DNA of 64,000 nt from a virus, in the IMG/VR virus record IMGVR_UViG_3300043446_003867, positions 25,082 to 89,081 of that record; one strand, given 5' to 3'. The position numbers were made by a program, and so were the translations under genes. A model generated the notes under the pieces. It worked only from the letters and a program-made list of their open reading frames with translations, ran no database searches and was not told where the DNA came from. This document shows positions 1 to 6,736 of this stretch, piece by piece; the first letter of the stretch is position 1; each line of letters starts with the position of its first letter.

Positions 1-2
1 CG

Positions 3-488
3 CAGACGAGCGTTGGCTTTACTCGCGCGCGTGAGGATGGGGGGCCGGTGTTCACAATCGGTGTGACGCCGATCGTAGGCGACGAGTTGCGCCACGTATT
101 CTTGGGCGGCAGCGATGGCGTGACGTGGACGGAACAGCAGCGAACGTTGAGCGGGCAGTGGGTGGCTGCGATTTCGCGATTGCTGCGGCACGAGGGTGCG
201 CGTGGGAAATTGCTCGTGGGAATCGGCGACGCGTTGAAACTCCATGTGTTCGGGACGCCTGCGCACATGCGGGTGATGCAGTTGGTCGCGAGCAGGCAGT
301 ACCGCGCGGTGGGCGTCTACCTTGCGTTGGCAGTCAACGCGGACGCGGCGGCGTTGCGCGTGGCGAACTTTGCGGGCTGGGATGCGGGCCGTATGATGGA
401 AGCGGCGGCGATGGCGGGTCCGTGGCCGGAGACGTTTGCAGTGCGGATCCCGCGCATTCGCGCGGCACTAGAGCGAGAGGGTTGGTAA
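3..488 (+). CDS. 5'-truncated protein of unknown function
   Basis: The reading frame is open from base 3 with no stop, so the gene runs off the left edge; 161 residues are visible. A GTG at 48 could be an internal start, but the upstream codons read like normal protein, so truncation is more likely. The product is a mixed alpha/beta-looking soluble protein with no membrane segment and no motif I recognise. Its TAA overlaps the ATG of the next gene by one base, so the two are translationally coupled. It could be a structural or packaging protein because a terminase-small-like gene follows, but that is inference only. Confidence 0.7.
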   Translation, partial: QTSVGFTRAREDGGPVFTIGVTPIVGDELRHVFLGGSDGVTWTEQQRTLSGQWVAAISRLLRHEGARGKLLVGIGDALKLHVFGTPAHMRVMQLVASRQYRAVGVYLALAVNADAAALRVANFAGWDAGRMMEAAAMAGPWPETFAVRIPRIRAALEREGW

Positions 489-1060
489 TGTCGGGGCGGC
501 ACAACGGCGGTGGAGAACCGAACAAGCGCGGCGAGAGTCGCATCGTGACGATGGAACAGCGCAGGGAGCGACTGGACCTGATCGAACAACTGATGGTGCG
601 CGGAGTCGGTGCGACGAAGATCGAGAAGGCGTGTGCCGAGAAGTTCGGGATGCCGCGCAGCACGGTGTTGAAGTACATGGAGAGGCTGCGCGAGCAGTGG
701 GCAGAAGAGGAACGCGTTACACGCCCGACCAATAAAGCGACGGCGCAGCGGCGGCTCTACCAACACATTCAGAAGGCGCGCGAGGCGGATAACTGGGCGG
801 CGGTTGCGTCGTTGGAGCGCCTGCTGTCGGATATCCAAGGCACGAAGGAGGCAACGGAGGTGAACGTGAACCTCGAAGCCATGTCGCGAGAAGCGACGCT
901 GCACGTCATCGCGAACATCACGCCGGAGATGCGTGAGAAGATCCTGGGTGAGCAGCGGCGGCTTCGAGAGCTGGCGGCGAAGATCGATACGAGCGCGATG
1001 ATTCCCGTGGTGACGCCGGAAGAAGTGCTCGCACCGAGCGAATCTTCAGAGGACGAATAA
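488..1060 (+). CDS. terminase small subunit-like DNA-binding protein
   Basis: 190 residues. An N-terminal helix-turn-helix-like segment (about residues 34-68, with ATKIEKACAEKFGMPRSTV) is followed by a charged helix and a segment ending SLERLLSDIQGTKEATEVNV. That layout matches small terminase subunits, which bind pac/cos DNA and end the helical part with a similar LxxxQGL-type stretch before an acidic tail. The tail here is acidic and serine-rich. The start is the ATG overlapping the upstream stop; a longer frame upstream is a shadow. The large subunit lies about 13 kb downstream, an unusual distance. The alternative is a generic phage HTH regulator. Confidence 0.6.
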   Translation: MSGRHNGGGEPNKRGESRIVTMEQRRERLDLIEQLMVRGVGATKIEKACAEKFGMPRSTVLKYMERLREQWAEEERVTRPTNKATAQRRLYQHIQKAREADNWAAVASLERLLSDIQGTKEATEVNVNLEAMSREATLHVIANITPEMREKILGEQRRLRELAAKIDTSAMIPVVTPEEVLAPSESSEDE

Positions 1061-1065
1061 AAAAC

Positions 1066-1095
1066 ACCGCGCTGGTCGATTTCGACTGGCGCGGT
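1066..1095 (+). terminator. long inverted repeat between terminase-like gene and cassette C1
   Basis: ACCGCGC (1066-1072) pairs with GCGCGGT (1089-1095), and inside it GTCGA (1075-1079) pairs with TCGAC (1082-1086). An A-tract precedes it and TTT follows. The 3' arm overlaps the start of the C1 promoter-like core, so termination or RNA processing and initiation are physically linked. Confidence 0.6.
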
Positions 1096-1138
1096 TTTGG
1101 GTTTTGGTTTACGTTCTGCATGTGGGTTCGACGAGCCC
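1081..1138 (+). promoter_or_regulatory. control cassette C1 (G-tract core plus 5' hairpin)
   Basis: The core begins TCGACTGGCGCGG and ends GGTTTACGTT (-10-like TACGTT at 1110-1115). The 5' leader hairpin GGGTTC-GAC-GAGCCC (1124-1138) follows, then AAGGAAAAGG as ribosome-binding site for the gene at 1160. It is one of 17 copies in the left arm. Confidence 0.75.
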
Positions 1139-1159
1139 CGAAGGAAAAGGCAGAGAACG

Positions 1160-1375
1160 ATGGCGAAGAAGAACGAAATCCGAGAAATGAACGGCTTCCA
1201 GGTCGGCGAGATCGTTCGCGGCCCCGTGGTCGGTGTCTTCAAGATCGTCGAATTCGCGGAGATGGCTGGGGAGATGCGGGCGATGCTGCGCCTCGCGGCG
1301 ATCGTGAATGGCGAGGTGATCGTGAGCCGCGCGAAGTCGGCGCTGCTGCCCTCGGAGCTTCGCAAGCTCGCGTGA
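1160..1375 (+). CDS. small conserved-looking protein, unknown function
   Basis: 71 residues; the ATG at 1160 was chosen because the purine-rich AAGGAAAAGG sits 9-10 nt upstream and this spacing repeats in sister units. The protein looks like a compact beta barrel (VGEIVRGPVVGVFKIVEF followed by alternating hydrophobic strands) ending in a short basic helix, as in many phage SH3/KOW-like small proteins. There is no catalytic motif. It is a single-gene unit driven by cassette C1. Confidence 0.7.
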   Translation: MAKKNEIREMNGFQVGEIVRGPVVGVFKIVEFAEMAGEMRAMLRLAAIVNGEVIVSRAKSALLPSELRKLA

Positions 1376-1403
1376 GGCGATAAAAAATCTCAAACTCGCG
1401 TCG

Positions 1404-1462
1404 ATTTTTACTGGTGCGGGTTTGGGTTTCGGTTTATGGTCTGCTCATCGGTCAATGACCGA
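1404..1462 (+). promoter_or_regulatory. control cassette C2
   Basis: Core with TTTACTGGTGCGGG and TATGGT at 1435-1440. The leader hairpin is TCGGTC-AAT-GACCGA (1448-1462), a perfect 6-bp stem, followed by AACGAGGAG as ribosome-binding site. No canonical terminator is seen between the previous gene and this core. Confidence 0.75.
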
Positions 1463-1479
1463 CAACGAGGAGAACGACA

Positions 1480-1854
1480 ATGGGACGGATGATCAACTTT
1501 CAGGAATACCTCGCGATCAACCACGTCGCTTCTGGTCCCGTGGTCGTGGACAACAACTACGGCGTACCGTGCCACAAGTGCGGCATCCGTATTAACCGCA
1601 GCGCGATCTGGCGGCACCTTCGCGCGGGCAAGCCCGGCGGGTGCGCGTATGTCTCGCCCGAGGAGGCGCGTGGTTACGTTGCCGGTGTCGCGTGTCAGCC
1701 CGCGGACGAGCCGGCGGGCGACCGGTCGGCGGTGCTCCAGTGGCGCAAGGGCTACAAGCGCGGGAAGGAAGATCGTATGCAGATGCTTCGACTCGGGAAG
1801 CGGGAAGCTCTCGTGAGCGTTTACGCGCGCTGCAAAGCGGCCCTTGGGTGCTGA
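1480..1854 (+). CDS. small zinc-finger-like protein, unknown function
   Basis: 124 residues from the ATG 7 nt after GAGGAG. Cys31, Cys34, His46 and Cys55 form a C-x2-C-x11-H-x8-C arrangement typical of a single zinc site. The C-terminal half is a basic, helical segment (YKRGKEDRMQMLRLGKREAL) that could contact nucleic acid. It is the only gene between cassettes C2 and C3. It is likely an early regulatory or host-takeover protein, but the function is not recognisable. Confidence 0.7.
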   Translation: MGRMINFQEYLAINHVASGPVVVDNNYGVPCHKCGIRINRSAIWRHLRAGKPGGCAYVSPEEARGYVAGVACQPADEPAGDRSAVLQWRKGYKRGKEDRMQMLRLGKREALVSVYARCKAALGC

Positions 1855-1866
1855 TCGCGAAGAACT

Positions 1867-1900
1867 CCTCTCGGAAAAAAAACGAGAGGGGTTCGATTTT
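1867..1900 (+). terminator. terminator after the zinc-finger gene
   Basis: CCTCTCG (1867-1873) pairs with CGAGAGG (1883-1889) around an all-A loop, followed by GGTTCGATTTT. The T-run at the end is also the beginning of the TTGACT box of cassette C3. Confidence 0.7.
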
Positions 1901-1956
1901 GACTAGCGTGGGTTCGGGTTTCGGTTTATGATGACTGTGTTGGGTCAATGAGCCCA
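1899..1956 (+). promoter_or_regulatory. control cassette C3
   Basis: TTGACT (1899-1904) and TATGAT (1927-1932) are separated by 22 bp of G-tract sequence. The leader hairpin TGGGTCAATGAGCCCA occupies 1941-1956. Ribosome-binding site GAGAGAGGCAGAAG follows. It heads the longest left-arm operon (five genes to 3145). Confidence 0.75.
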
Positions 1957-1977
1957 CGAAGAGAGAGGCAGAAGACG

Positions 1978-2370
1978 ATGAACAACGAACTCAATTCCCG
2001 TGCGTTCAACGCGTGGTCACTCCTCGCGGAGTTCCACTTCAGCGCGGAACAGGTCCGGATGATCGTGCAGGCGGTGGCGCACTTGTCGTTCGAACAGCAG
2101 GTGAAACTGGCGGTGGCGCTCTACGACATCGGGATGCGTGCGGAGTTCCTTCACGAAGAGGAGCGGTCGCTCGCGAAGCGGGTGGCGTATCTGGCGAGCA
2201 AGCAGGGGTCGATCGCGAACGACATCGCGGCGATTCAGTCGATCGCGAAGTCGATCGAGGATCTTCGTGCGCGATACAAGGCGGCGAGCGAGAAGTTTCA
2301 TCAAATGGCGAATTTCGCCGAGGTGAAACTTGCTCCCGAAATGTTCCCCGCGGACTTCGGTCGGATCTGA
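1978..2370 (+). CDS. alpha-helical protein, unknown function
   Basis: 130 residues. The ATG at 1978 is preferred over an in-frame ATG at 1948 that lies inside the leader hairpin. It is almost entirely helical: an N-terminal helical bundle (residues 5-55) and a predicted coiled coil (about 60-115; EEERSLAKRV...IAKSIEDLRARYKAASEKFHQM). There are no cysteines or catalytic motifs. It is the first gene of the C3 operon; the next three coding starts are closely spaced or overlapping. Confidence 0.7.
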   Translation: MNNELNSRAFNAWSLLAEFHFSAEQVRMIVQAVAHLSFEQQVKLAVALYDIGMRAEFLHEEERSLAKRVAYLASKQGSIANDIAAIQSIAKSIEDLRARYKAASEKFHQMANFAEVKLAPEMFPADFGRI

Positions 2371-2381
2371 GCGGGGGCGCC

Positions 2382-2486
2382 ATGTTCATCGCGGATTGCT
2401 GCCACGGGTGGATCAATCTCGGCCTTTGCGCCCTCGCGGCGTACGCGGGCCATCGCTTTCAAATGTTCGTGAACCCGGAGAATTGA
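2382..2486 (+). CDS. very small, possibly membrane-associated peptide
   Basis: 34 residues starting MFIADCCHGWINLGLC, with a hydrophobic stretch (INLGLCALAAYAGH) that could span or lie in a membrane. The ribosome-binding site is weak (GCGGGGG). It sits in a 117-bp gap of a tight operon and keeps the codon style of its neighbours, but a peptide this short may be chance. Confidence 0.4.
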   Translation: MFIADCCHGWINLGLCALAAYAGHRFQMFVNPEN

Positions 2487-2487
2487 G

Positions 2488-2664
2488 ATGAGAACGACGA
2501 TGCACAAGGACGGTTCGATCACGTATTGGAGCGTCCACCGCCAGCAGTGGGTTCGCCGCTCGCGCGGTGTCGACTTCGCGGATCTCGTCGCGATGCCCGA
2601 AAAGCTGCGCCTGCGCGTGCAGCGTCATATCGCACGACACACCCTCAAGGAGTGCGCGCCGTGA
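2488..2664 (+). CDS. small basic protein, unknown function
   Basis: 58 residues from ATG 2488 (GGAG 7 nt upstream), or 54 from ATG 2500, whose leader GAGATGAGAACGACG resembles the usual GAGGAGAACGACA leader of sister genes. Rich in Arg and His with Trp (YWSVHRQQWVRRSRGVDF), ending CAP. Its stop overlaps the GTG of the next gene, implying translational coupling. Confidence 0.55.
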   Translation: MRTTMHKDGSITYWSVHRQQWVRRSRGVDFADLVAMPEKLRLRVQRHIARHTLKECAP

Positions 2665-2858
2665 GCCTTCGAATCGCGCTTTGGGTCGATCGTGTGAGCG
2701 ATCCAACCGACCCGGTGTGGATCGTTTCGCTGGAGGACGACGATAGCAGCGAGACGCTGCGCGTCTGCCCGTTCAATGAGGCGGGCGAGCGTACGGCGCG
2801 CAAGGTCGCGAAGCAGGCGGCGACCCGTCGCGGGATCCCGCTTCAGGTGGAGTCGTGA
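2661..2858 (+). CDS. small protein, unknown function
   Basis: 65 residues from a GTG that overlaps the upstream stop (GTGA), with AAGGAG 8 nt before it. The first half is beta-like (SLRIALWVDRVSD, WIVSLEDDD), the second helical and basic (ERTARKVAKQAATRRG). No known motif. Part of the C3 operon. Confidence 0.6.
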   Translation: MSLRIALWVDRVSDPTDPVWIVSLEDDDSSETLRVCPFNEAGERTARKVAKQAATRRGIPLQVES

Positions 2859-3145
2859 AGGCGTTCCGGCTCTCGCAGGCGGTCGTCGATCACATTGCCG
2901 AAGACTTCGATCCGGCTGACGACGTGGTCGGCGACGAGGAGTACCTGCAACGTGCGCGGGTGCTTCGCGCGCTCATCGCGGGCGAAGCGGTGGAGCGGGC
3001 ATCCGCGGTTCGCGCGCTCCACGAAGCGGCGAACGCGTGCGACGATCGGCTCGTCGAAGGGAAGCTCGACGGGTACGAGCGGCAGCACCAAGCGCGAATG
3101 CGCGATGCTCTCACTGCGGCGGCGTATCGGTACGCGGCGCGGTAA
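2855..3145 (+). CDS. helical acidic/basic protein, unknown function
   Basis: 96 residues from GTG 2855, overlapping the previous TGA by the usual 4 nt. It is helical throughout, without cysteines or membrane segments. It is the last gene of the C3 operon and converges with the SGNH hydrolase gene on the other strand, whose stop is immediately adjacent; no clear terminator separates them. Confidence 0.6.
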   Translation: MKAFRLSQAVVDHIAEDFDPADDVVGDEEYLQRARVLRALIAGEAVERASAVRALHEAANACDDRLVEGKLDGYERQHQARMRDALTAAAYRYAAR

Positions 3146-3733
3146 TCACTCGACAACTCGGCGTTCCTGCATCCACGTCCACAACGATGCGCCCCAAAAG
3201 GCGTAGCCCTCGGGGGTCGCGTGGATGCCGTCATTTTGGCGCGCGATCACGATGCGCGTGGAGTCGAAGGCGATCGGCGACAGCATAACGGCGCGCTGGA
3301 CGGCGTGCCGGACGGGATAGCGGACGGGAAGCGTCGGAGGGCTGATCCACACGAGCACGGCGTCGGCGTGGTTCGCGGCGGCTTGAAGTTCGCTGATCCT
3401 GGCGTCGATGTTTGCCGCGTCGCCGACAACTGCGTCGTTGGTTCCGAGGCTGACGAGCACGAGCGAAGGCTTGGTGCGCGCAAGGAGATTGCGCAAGACG
3501 GCGGGCCAGTGGACGACGCGCGAGCCGCGAACGGCGACCGTCGTCCACTCGTAACCGGCTCGCTCGGCGATGCGTTGAAGATGGGGACCAAAGCCTTCGG
3601 CGTGCGAGTCGCCGATCAATAGGATGCGCTCACCTCGACGAACGGCGGCGGCGTGGCAGTCAAACTCAAGTTCCGCGGAAGTTTTGCGAGAGGTCGACGC
3701 GAGTAGGGAGAGGGCGAGCAGAAGCGAGCGCAT
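3146..3733 (-). CDS. secreted SGNH/GDSL-family hydrolase
   Basis: 195 residues from ATG 3733 (a GTG at 3748 is also in frame). Residues 1-20 form a signal peptide (hydrophobic core LLLALSLLA, cleavage after TSA). Block I GDSHAEG has the nucleophile Ser43; GTND is block III; the C-terminal DGIHATPEGY supplies the Asp-x-x-His of block V. The family comprises serine esterases and acetyl-hydrolases acting on polysaccharides, peptidoglycan or lipids. Here it is likely exported to remove acyl groups from host envelope polymer. It lies divergently to the two membrane-protein genes at 3751-5378, suggesting an envelope or lysis group. Substrate unknown. Confidence 0.85.
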   Translation of the reverse strand: MRSLLLALSLLASTSRKTSAELEFDCHAAAVRRGERILLIGDSHAEGFGPHLQRIAERAGYEWTTVAVRGSRVVHWPAVLRNLLARTKPSLVLVSLGTNDAVVGDAANIDARISELQAAANHADAVLVWISPPTLPVRYPVRHAVQRAVMLSPIAFDSTRIVIARQNDGIHATPEGYAFWGASLWTWMQERRVVE

Positions 3734-3738
3734 CGCGC

Positions 3739-3744
3739 TACGCT
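3739..3744 (+). promoter_or_regulatory. -10-like box of a leaderless promoter
   Basis: TACGCT ends 6 nt before ATG 3751, so a transcript starting at the normal distance would begin at the start codon. No Shine-Dalgarno sequence fits in the gap. The same arrangement recurs before other late genes. Confidence 0.5.
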
Positions 3745-3750
3745 GCACGC

Positions 3751-4470
3751 ATGACCGTCGACGAGCAAGTCATCGACGGGGGGCCATGGACCTGCGACGA
3801 TGCGGGCACCTGCAAGCGCTTACTTTTCCGTATGTATTGGCAGCCGGTGGACGAGGCCGGCAACGTGGTGGAAAACGAGTGGGAGCACTCACAGGCGCGC
3901 GCGCGACGGGAGGCGATCGCGAAGCCGAAGCAGACCGAGAAGAGGCCCGAAGTGAAGATCGAACAGGTTGAGGAAGCGCACGCGGCACCCGCACACGAAA
4001 CGCGCGCGCAAGTTCCCGACGCACCGGCGGCGGCGCCGGTAGCACAGATCGCCGTTCCATCCCCTGCAACGGCGGCGCACGAGGTTGCAGGGCTGATGCC
4101 CGCTGGAGGGGCGGCGAACGGCATCACAGTCGTTCTCGCCGCGATCGCCGTGCTCGGTGGTGGGGCTGGGTGGAAGTTCTATTCGCAATGGGCGAAGCAG
4201 AAGCACGAGGAACGGATGGCCGAGATCGAGCGCGGCGCGCGCGTCGACGACGATGGCAAGAAGCGTTGCGAGGGGCACGCACAAGAAAGTCGCGTGGCAG
4301 TCGCGAACGTCGACGCGAAGGTCGAAGCGTTGACTCAGCGCATCGCATCGCTGGAGGCGCGTAACTCGGACACGGCGGCAATCTCGTTTGGAGAGAACGT
4401 CGAGGACCGACTCGTGAAGATTGAAAAGGCGTTGAAGGCTGCAAAGCGACGTGCGACGACGGCGCGATGA
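3751..4470 (+). CDS. single-pass membrane protein with Ala/Pro linker and coiled coil
   Basis: 239 residues. The N-terminal 50 residues are soluble with two cysteines (WTCDDAGTCKRLLF), followed by a charged and then Ala/Pro-rich linker. One transmembrane helix (about residues 124-146, ITVVLAAIAVLGGGAGWKFY) and a C-terminal charged coiled coil with heptads (VDAKVEALTQRIASLEA) complete it. It overlaps the next membrane-protein gene by 4 nt. It may belong to lysis or envelope remodelling, but there is no diagnostic domain. No ribosome-binding site is visible; start is likely leaderless. Confidence 0.65.
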   Translation: MTVDEQVIDGGPWTCDDAGTCKRLLFRMYWQPVDEAGNVVENEWEHSQARARREAIAKPKQTEKRPEVKIEQVEEAHAAPAHETRAQVPDAPAAAPVAQIAVPSPATAAHEVAGLMPAGGAANGITVVLAAIAVLGGGAGWKFYSQWAKQKHEERMAEIERGARVDDDGKKRCEGHAQESRVAVANVDAKVEALTQRIASLEARNSDTAAISFGENVEDRLVKIEKALKAAKRRATTAR

Positions 4471-5378
4471 CTCGCGAGCGCCTGCTGACGATTGCACTGG
4501 TGATCGGCGCCGTCGCTCTGGGCGGCGCCGTTTGGTTTCAGCGTCGAGAGATCCGCCGGCTCCGCGCCGACGTCGAGCAGAAGGACGGAGAGATTCGGCG
4601 TCTCGGTGCCGGCATCGTCGTCGTGCGCGAAGTGAAGGGCGATCCGGCGACGGTGCTCGTGGCCGCGGAGCGCGCTGGGTTCGATGTTGCCACGCTCAGG
4701 GCAGACTTGGATGATCACGGAATGGTGCTCAGGGGGGTCTTAAACGCGTCCGCGAGCACGCAAGGTGGCGTGACCCCACCACACGAAGGAAAGCCCCTCG
4801 GCGGGTCGGCTACGGGCTCGCAAACGAGCATCGAGGAACGCGCGGGTGACGGCGTCGTGCCGTGGGGCCGAGCGGTGTACGATCCTGCGCAGGCGAAACC
4901 GTGGACGGTGGAGCAGTACCCGAGGACGTACTCCGCGGGCGTCGCGCTCGCGGAGCGGGAAGACGGATCGCAGTTCGCTTACGTGACGATGGGGATCGAG
5001 TCGCAGGGCTCGCGCGTGAAGCTGGAGCCCTCGGCTGTTGAGCTGACGACGACGCCGGAGCCCTCGCGCTGGCGATGGGGCGCGTGGCCGTTGCTGACGC
5101 TAGACGCCGGTTTACGGGCAGGTTCGTTCGAGTGGTTTCCGGGCGTGGCAGTCGCGTTCGCGACGCGAGGAACGCGCGCTGGAGCGCCGGAATGGACCTT
5201 CCTCGCGGCGGGGCTCGCGTACGGAATCGAAGGGCGCCGCGCGGCGTTGTCGTTCGCGCCGGTGAGTTACACGCTCCGCGATCTTCTCCCGGTACGAAGC
5301 ACGAGCGTCGGCCCGGCAATCTTCGTCGACGAACGCGCGGAACTCACGTACGCGGTCGGCTTGCGCGTGGTTTTCTGA
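4467..5378 (+). CDS. N-anchored envelope protein with beta-rich C-terminus (possible spanin-like)
   Basis: 303 residues. An N-terminal membrane anchor (residues 6-24) is followed by a short coiled coil (QRREIRRLRADVEQKDGEIRRL), a linker, and a beta-rich C-terminal third of alternating hydrophobic strands. It ends LTYAVGLRVVF: a terminal Phe with alternating hydrophobics, as in the outer-membrane beta-signal. The architecture could bridge inner and outer membrane, as spanins do, or simply be a phage membrane protein of unknown role. It overlaps the preceding membrane-protein gene and is followed by a terminator-like hairpin. Confidence 0.6.
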   Translation: MTRERLLTIALVIGAVALGGAVWFQRREIRRLRADVEQKDGEIRRLGAGIVVVREVKGDPATVLVAAERAGFDVATLRADLDDHGMVLRGVLNASASTQGGVTPPHEGKPLGGSATGSQTSIEERAGDGVVPWGRAVYDPAQAKPWTVEQYPRTYSAGVALAEREDGSQFAYVTMGIESQGSRVKLEPSAVELTTTPEPSRWRWGAWPLLTLDAGLRAGSFEWFPGVAVAFATRGTRAGAPEWTFLAAGLAYGIEGRRAALSFAPVSYTLRDLLPVRSTSVGPAIFVDERAELTYAVGLRVVF

Positions 5379-5404
5379 GAGGATTCGCGCGAGAAAAAAA
5401 AAAA

Positions 5405-5425
5405 CGACACGGTGTGTCGATTCTC
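5405..5425 (+). terminator. terminator-like hairpin
   Basis: CGACAC (5405-5410) and GTGTCG (5414-5419) form a tight stem with loop GGT, followed by ATTCTC. A run of ten A residues precedes it. Confidence 0.5.
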
Positions 5426-5480
5426 ACTGGCGCGGTTTTGGGTTTTGGTTTACGGTGACTGTGTTGGGTCAATGAGCCCA
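5421..5480 (+). promoter_or_regulatory. control cassette C4
   Basis: Core TTCTCACTGGCGCGG with TACGGT at 5451-5456 and leader hairpin TGGGTCAATGAGCCCA at 5465-5480. Ribosome-binding site AAGGAGAGAGG follows. An ATG in the loop is in frame with the gene start 30 nt downstream. Confidence 0.75.
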
Positions 5481-5501
5481 CAAGGAGAGAGGCAGAAGAC
5501 A

Positions 5502-5795
5502 ATGGCGATGTTCAAAGTTCTCTACGCGAAGAAAATCGATCTTCCTCGTCGGGCGCCCGTCGTTTTTGACTCGTGGTTCGATACCATCGGCGACGTCGAG
5601 GCGAATTCCACCGAAGGCGTGTTCGAGTACATGAACACCGAAGGGCCTAGCAAGTTCAACGTGCGATCGATGATGGTCGGCGACGTCGTGATCGCTGACG
5701 ATGGCGCGTGGCGTTGCGAGCCGGCTGGTTGGTGTCTGGTCGATATCCTGAGCACCGCCGAGCTGATTCCTCGGTTCGTAGGAAAAACCGCCTGA
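5502..5795 (+). CDS. YodL-like small protein, unknown function
   Basis: 97 residues from ATG 5502. The pattern KFNVRSMMVGDVVIADDGAW followed by a tail ending in a short hydrophobic strand resembles the YodL-type motif (H-S-M-S-V-G-D-V-I ... G-F) found in phage and plasmid accessory proteins of unknown role. The N-terminal half has the YxxKxxxPxxFDSWFDTIG-like start seen in that family. It is a single-gene unit under C4. The assignment rests on motif memory only. Confidence 0.6.
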   Translation: MAMFKVLYAKKIDLPRRAPVVFDSWFDTIGDVEANSTEGVFEYMNTEGPSKFNVRSMMVGDVVIADDGAWRCEPAGWCLVDILSTAELIPRFVGKTA

Positions 5796-5827
5796 TCGGC
5801 GCGTCGGGATTCTCAGAGAAAAAAAAA

Positions 5828-5861
5828 CGAACCCGCGTCGATTTCGACTGGCGCGGGTTCG
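5828..5861 (-). terminator. 34-bp inverted repeat overlapping cassette C5
   Basis: CGAACCCGCG (5828-5837) pairs with CGCGGGTTCG (5852-5861), and internal TCGA pairs with TCGA. Nine A residues lie directly upstream, so on the minus strand this reads as a strong hairpin plus U-run terminator. On the plus strand there is no U-run; it may terminate poorly or serve as an RNA processing site. Confidence 0.55.
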
Positions 5862-5900
5862 GGTTTCGGTTTATGGTCTGCATGTGGGTTCGATGAGCCC
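5843..5900 (+). promoter_or_regulatory. control cassette C5
   Basis: Core TTCGACTGGCGCGGG, TATGGT at 5872-5877, leader hairpin GGGTTC-GAT-GAGCCC at 5886-5900, then CAAGGAAAGG. The core's upstream half is the 3' arm of the 5828-5861 inverted repeat. Confidence 0.75.
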
Positions 5901-5919
5901 CAAGGAAAGGCAGAAGACG

Positions 5920-6072
5920 ATGAAGATCAGCAAAGCAGAACTCGCCGTTGTCCGTAAGATCGCCGCCGCCATGAAGGCGAAAGACGCGGTGGCGGCTGAG
6001 AAGCTGCTCCGGTCGCTTCGCCCCGAGATCCTGCCGGAACTGGCGGCGGTGATCCGGGAAATGATGGCGTGA
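5920..6072 (+). CDS. 50-residue helical protein
   Basis: Starts MKISKAELAVVRKI; two amphipathic helices with no aromatic core, no cysteine. The start ATG is 27 nt after an in-frame ATG in the leader hairpin. It is cotranscribed with the gene at 6098, which has its own AAGGGAG ribosome-binding site. Function unknown. Confidence 0.6.
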   Translation: MKISKAELAVVRKIAAAMKAKDAVAAEKLLRSLRPEILPELAAVIREMMA

Positions 6073-6097
6073 ATTGCTCAACGAAAGGGAGACGAAA

Positions 6098-6319
6098 ATG
6101 GCTCGTGATCTTGCAGTCGAGTTTGGTTCCTTCGCTGACGTGTGTGTGATCGTTCGCGCGTACAGCGATGCTGGGCGTCGCTTTCTGGCGCAGATGGCGG
6201 GTGTCGCGGCGGAGTACTACGCGCCCGTCGAGTCGATCGAATTGCGCAAGAGCGCGGCGCAGGACGTGTGGAATCGCGCGGTCGATGCCGGCTTGGTGAT
6301 CGATTGCGTCGCGCGCTGA
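6098..6319 (+). CDS. 73-residue protein, unknown function
   Basis: Starts MARDLAVEFGSFADV, preceded by AAAGGGAGACGAAA. Predicted helical with a short beta start; one cysteine. It shares the C5 unit and is closed by the strong terminator at 6330-6364. No family recognised. Confidence 0.6.
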   Translation: MARDLAVEFGSFADVCVIVRAYSDAGRRFLAQMAGVAAEYYAPVESIELRKSAAQDVWNRAVDAGLVIDCVAR

Positions 6320-6329
6320 CGGCGCGGGT

Positions 6330-6364
6330 GAGGCGGCGAAAAAAAAGACGCCGCCTCATTTTTT
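6330..6364 (+). terminator. rho-independent terminator
   Basis: Perfect stem GAGGCGGC (6330-6337) / GCCGCCTC (6350-6357) with an A-rich loop, followed by ATTTTTT. The T-run merges into the TTGACT of cassette C6. Confidence 0.9.
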
Positions 6365-6420
6365 GACTAGCGCGGGTTCGGGTTTCGGTTTATGGTAGCT
6401 GCGTTGGGTCAATGAGCCCA
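6363..6420 (+). promoter_or_regulatory. control cassette C6
   Basis: TTGACT (6363-6368), 22-bp spacer carrying the G-tracts, TATGGT (6391-6396), leader hairpin TGGGTCAATGAGCCCA (6405-6420), ribosome-binding site GAGAAAGG. Confidence 0.8.
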
Positions 6421-6441
6421 CGAAGAGAAAGGCAGACGACG

Positions 6442-6624
6442 ATGAGCGAGCGCGAAATCAAGATGCTGGCTGTGATCGAAGCGGCGAAGGAACTGGCCGA
6501 GGCGCACCATGAGGCGTTCCTCGCCGCGCCGTCGCGAGAGAACCGCGACAAGGCGCGGAAGGCGTCGTACGCGGTCCTTGACTGGATCGCTCGATACCGC
6601 GCGGAGTTCCTTTCCCGCGGTTGA
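6442..6624 (+). CDS. 60-residue helical protein
   Basis: Starts MSEREIKMLAVIEAAKEL; two or three helices rich in Ala, Glu and Arg, ending YRAEFLSRG. No cysteine, no membrane segment. A single-gene unit between C6 and the terminator at 6636. Function unknown. Confidence 0.6.
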   Translation: MSEREIKMLAVIEAAKELAEAHHEAFLAAPSRENRDKARKASYAVLDWIARYRAEFLSRG

Positions 6625-6635
6625 GCGGTGAAAAA

Positions 6636-6659
6636 AAAAAACGAGTGGCGTCGTTTTTT
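6636..6659 (+). terminator. symmetrical terminator
   Basis: AAAAAACGA (6636-6644) pairs with TCGTTTTTT (6651-6659). Its T-run forms part of TTGACT of the next cassette. The A-run would act on the opposite strand. Confidence 0.7.
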
Positions 6660-6715
6660 GACTGGCGCGGTTTTGGGTTTAGGGTTACGGTAGCTGTGTT
6701 GGGTCAATGAGCCCA
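6658..6715 (+). promoter_or_regulatory. control cassette C7
   Basis: TTGACT (6658-6663), 22-bp spacer, TACGGT (6686-6691), leader hairpin TGGGTCAATGAGCCCA (6700-6715), ribosome-binding site GAGAAAGG. Confidence 0.8.
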
Positions 6716-6736
6716 CGAAGAGAAAGGCAGACGACA

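Noticed and set aside
125-487. N-terminal extension of the terminase-like frame back to 125
   Set aside because: The extension reads as Gly/Arg-rich shadow sequence; an ATG at 488 overlaps the previous stop in the usual coupled way.
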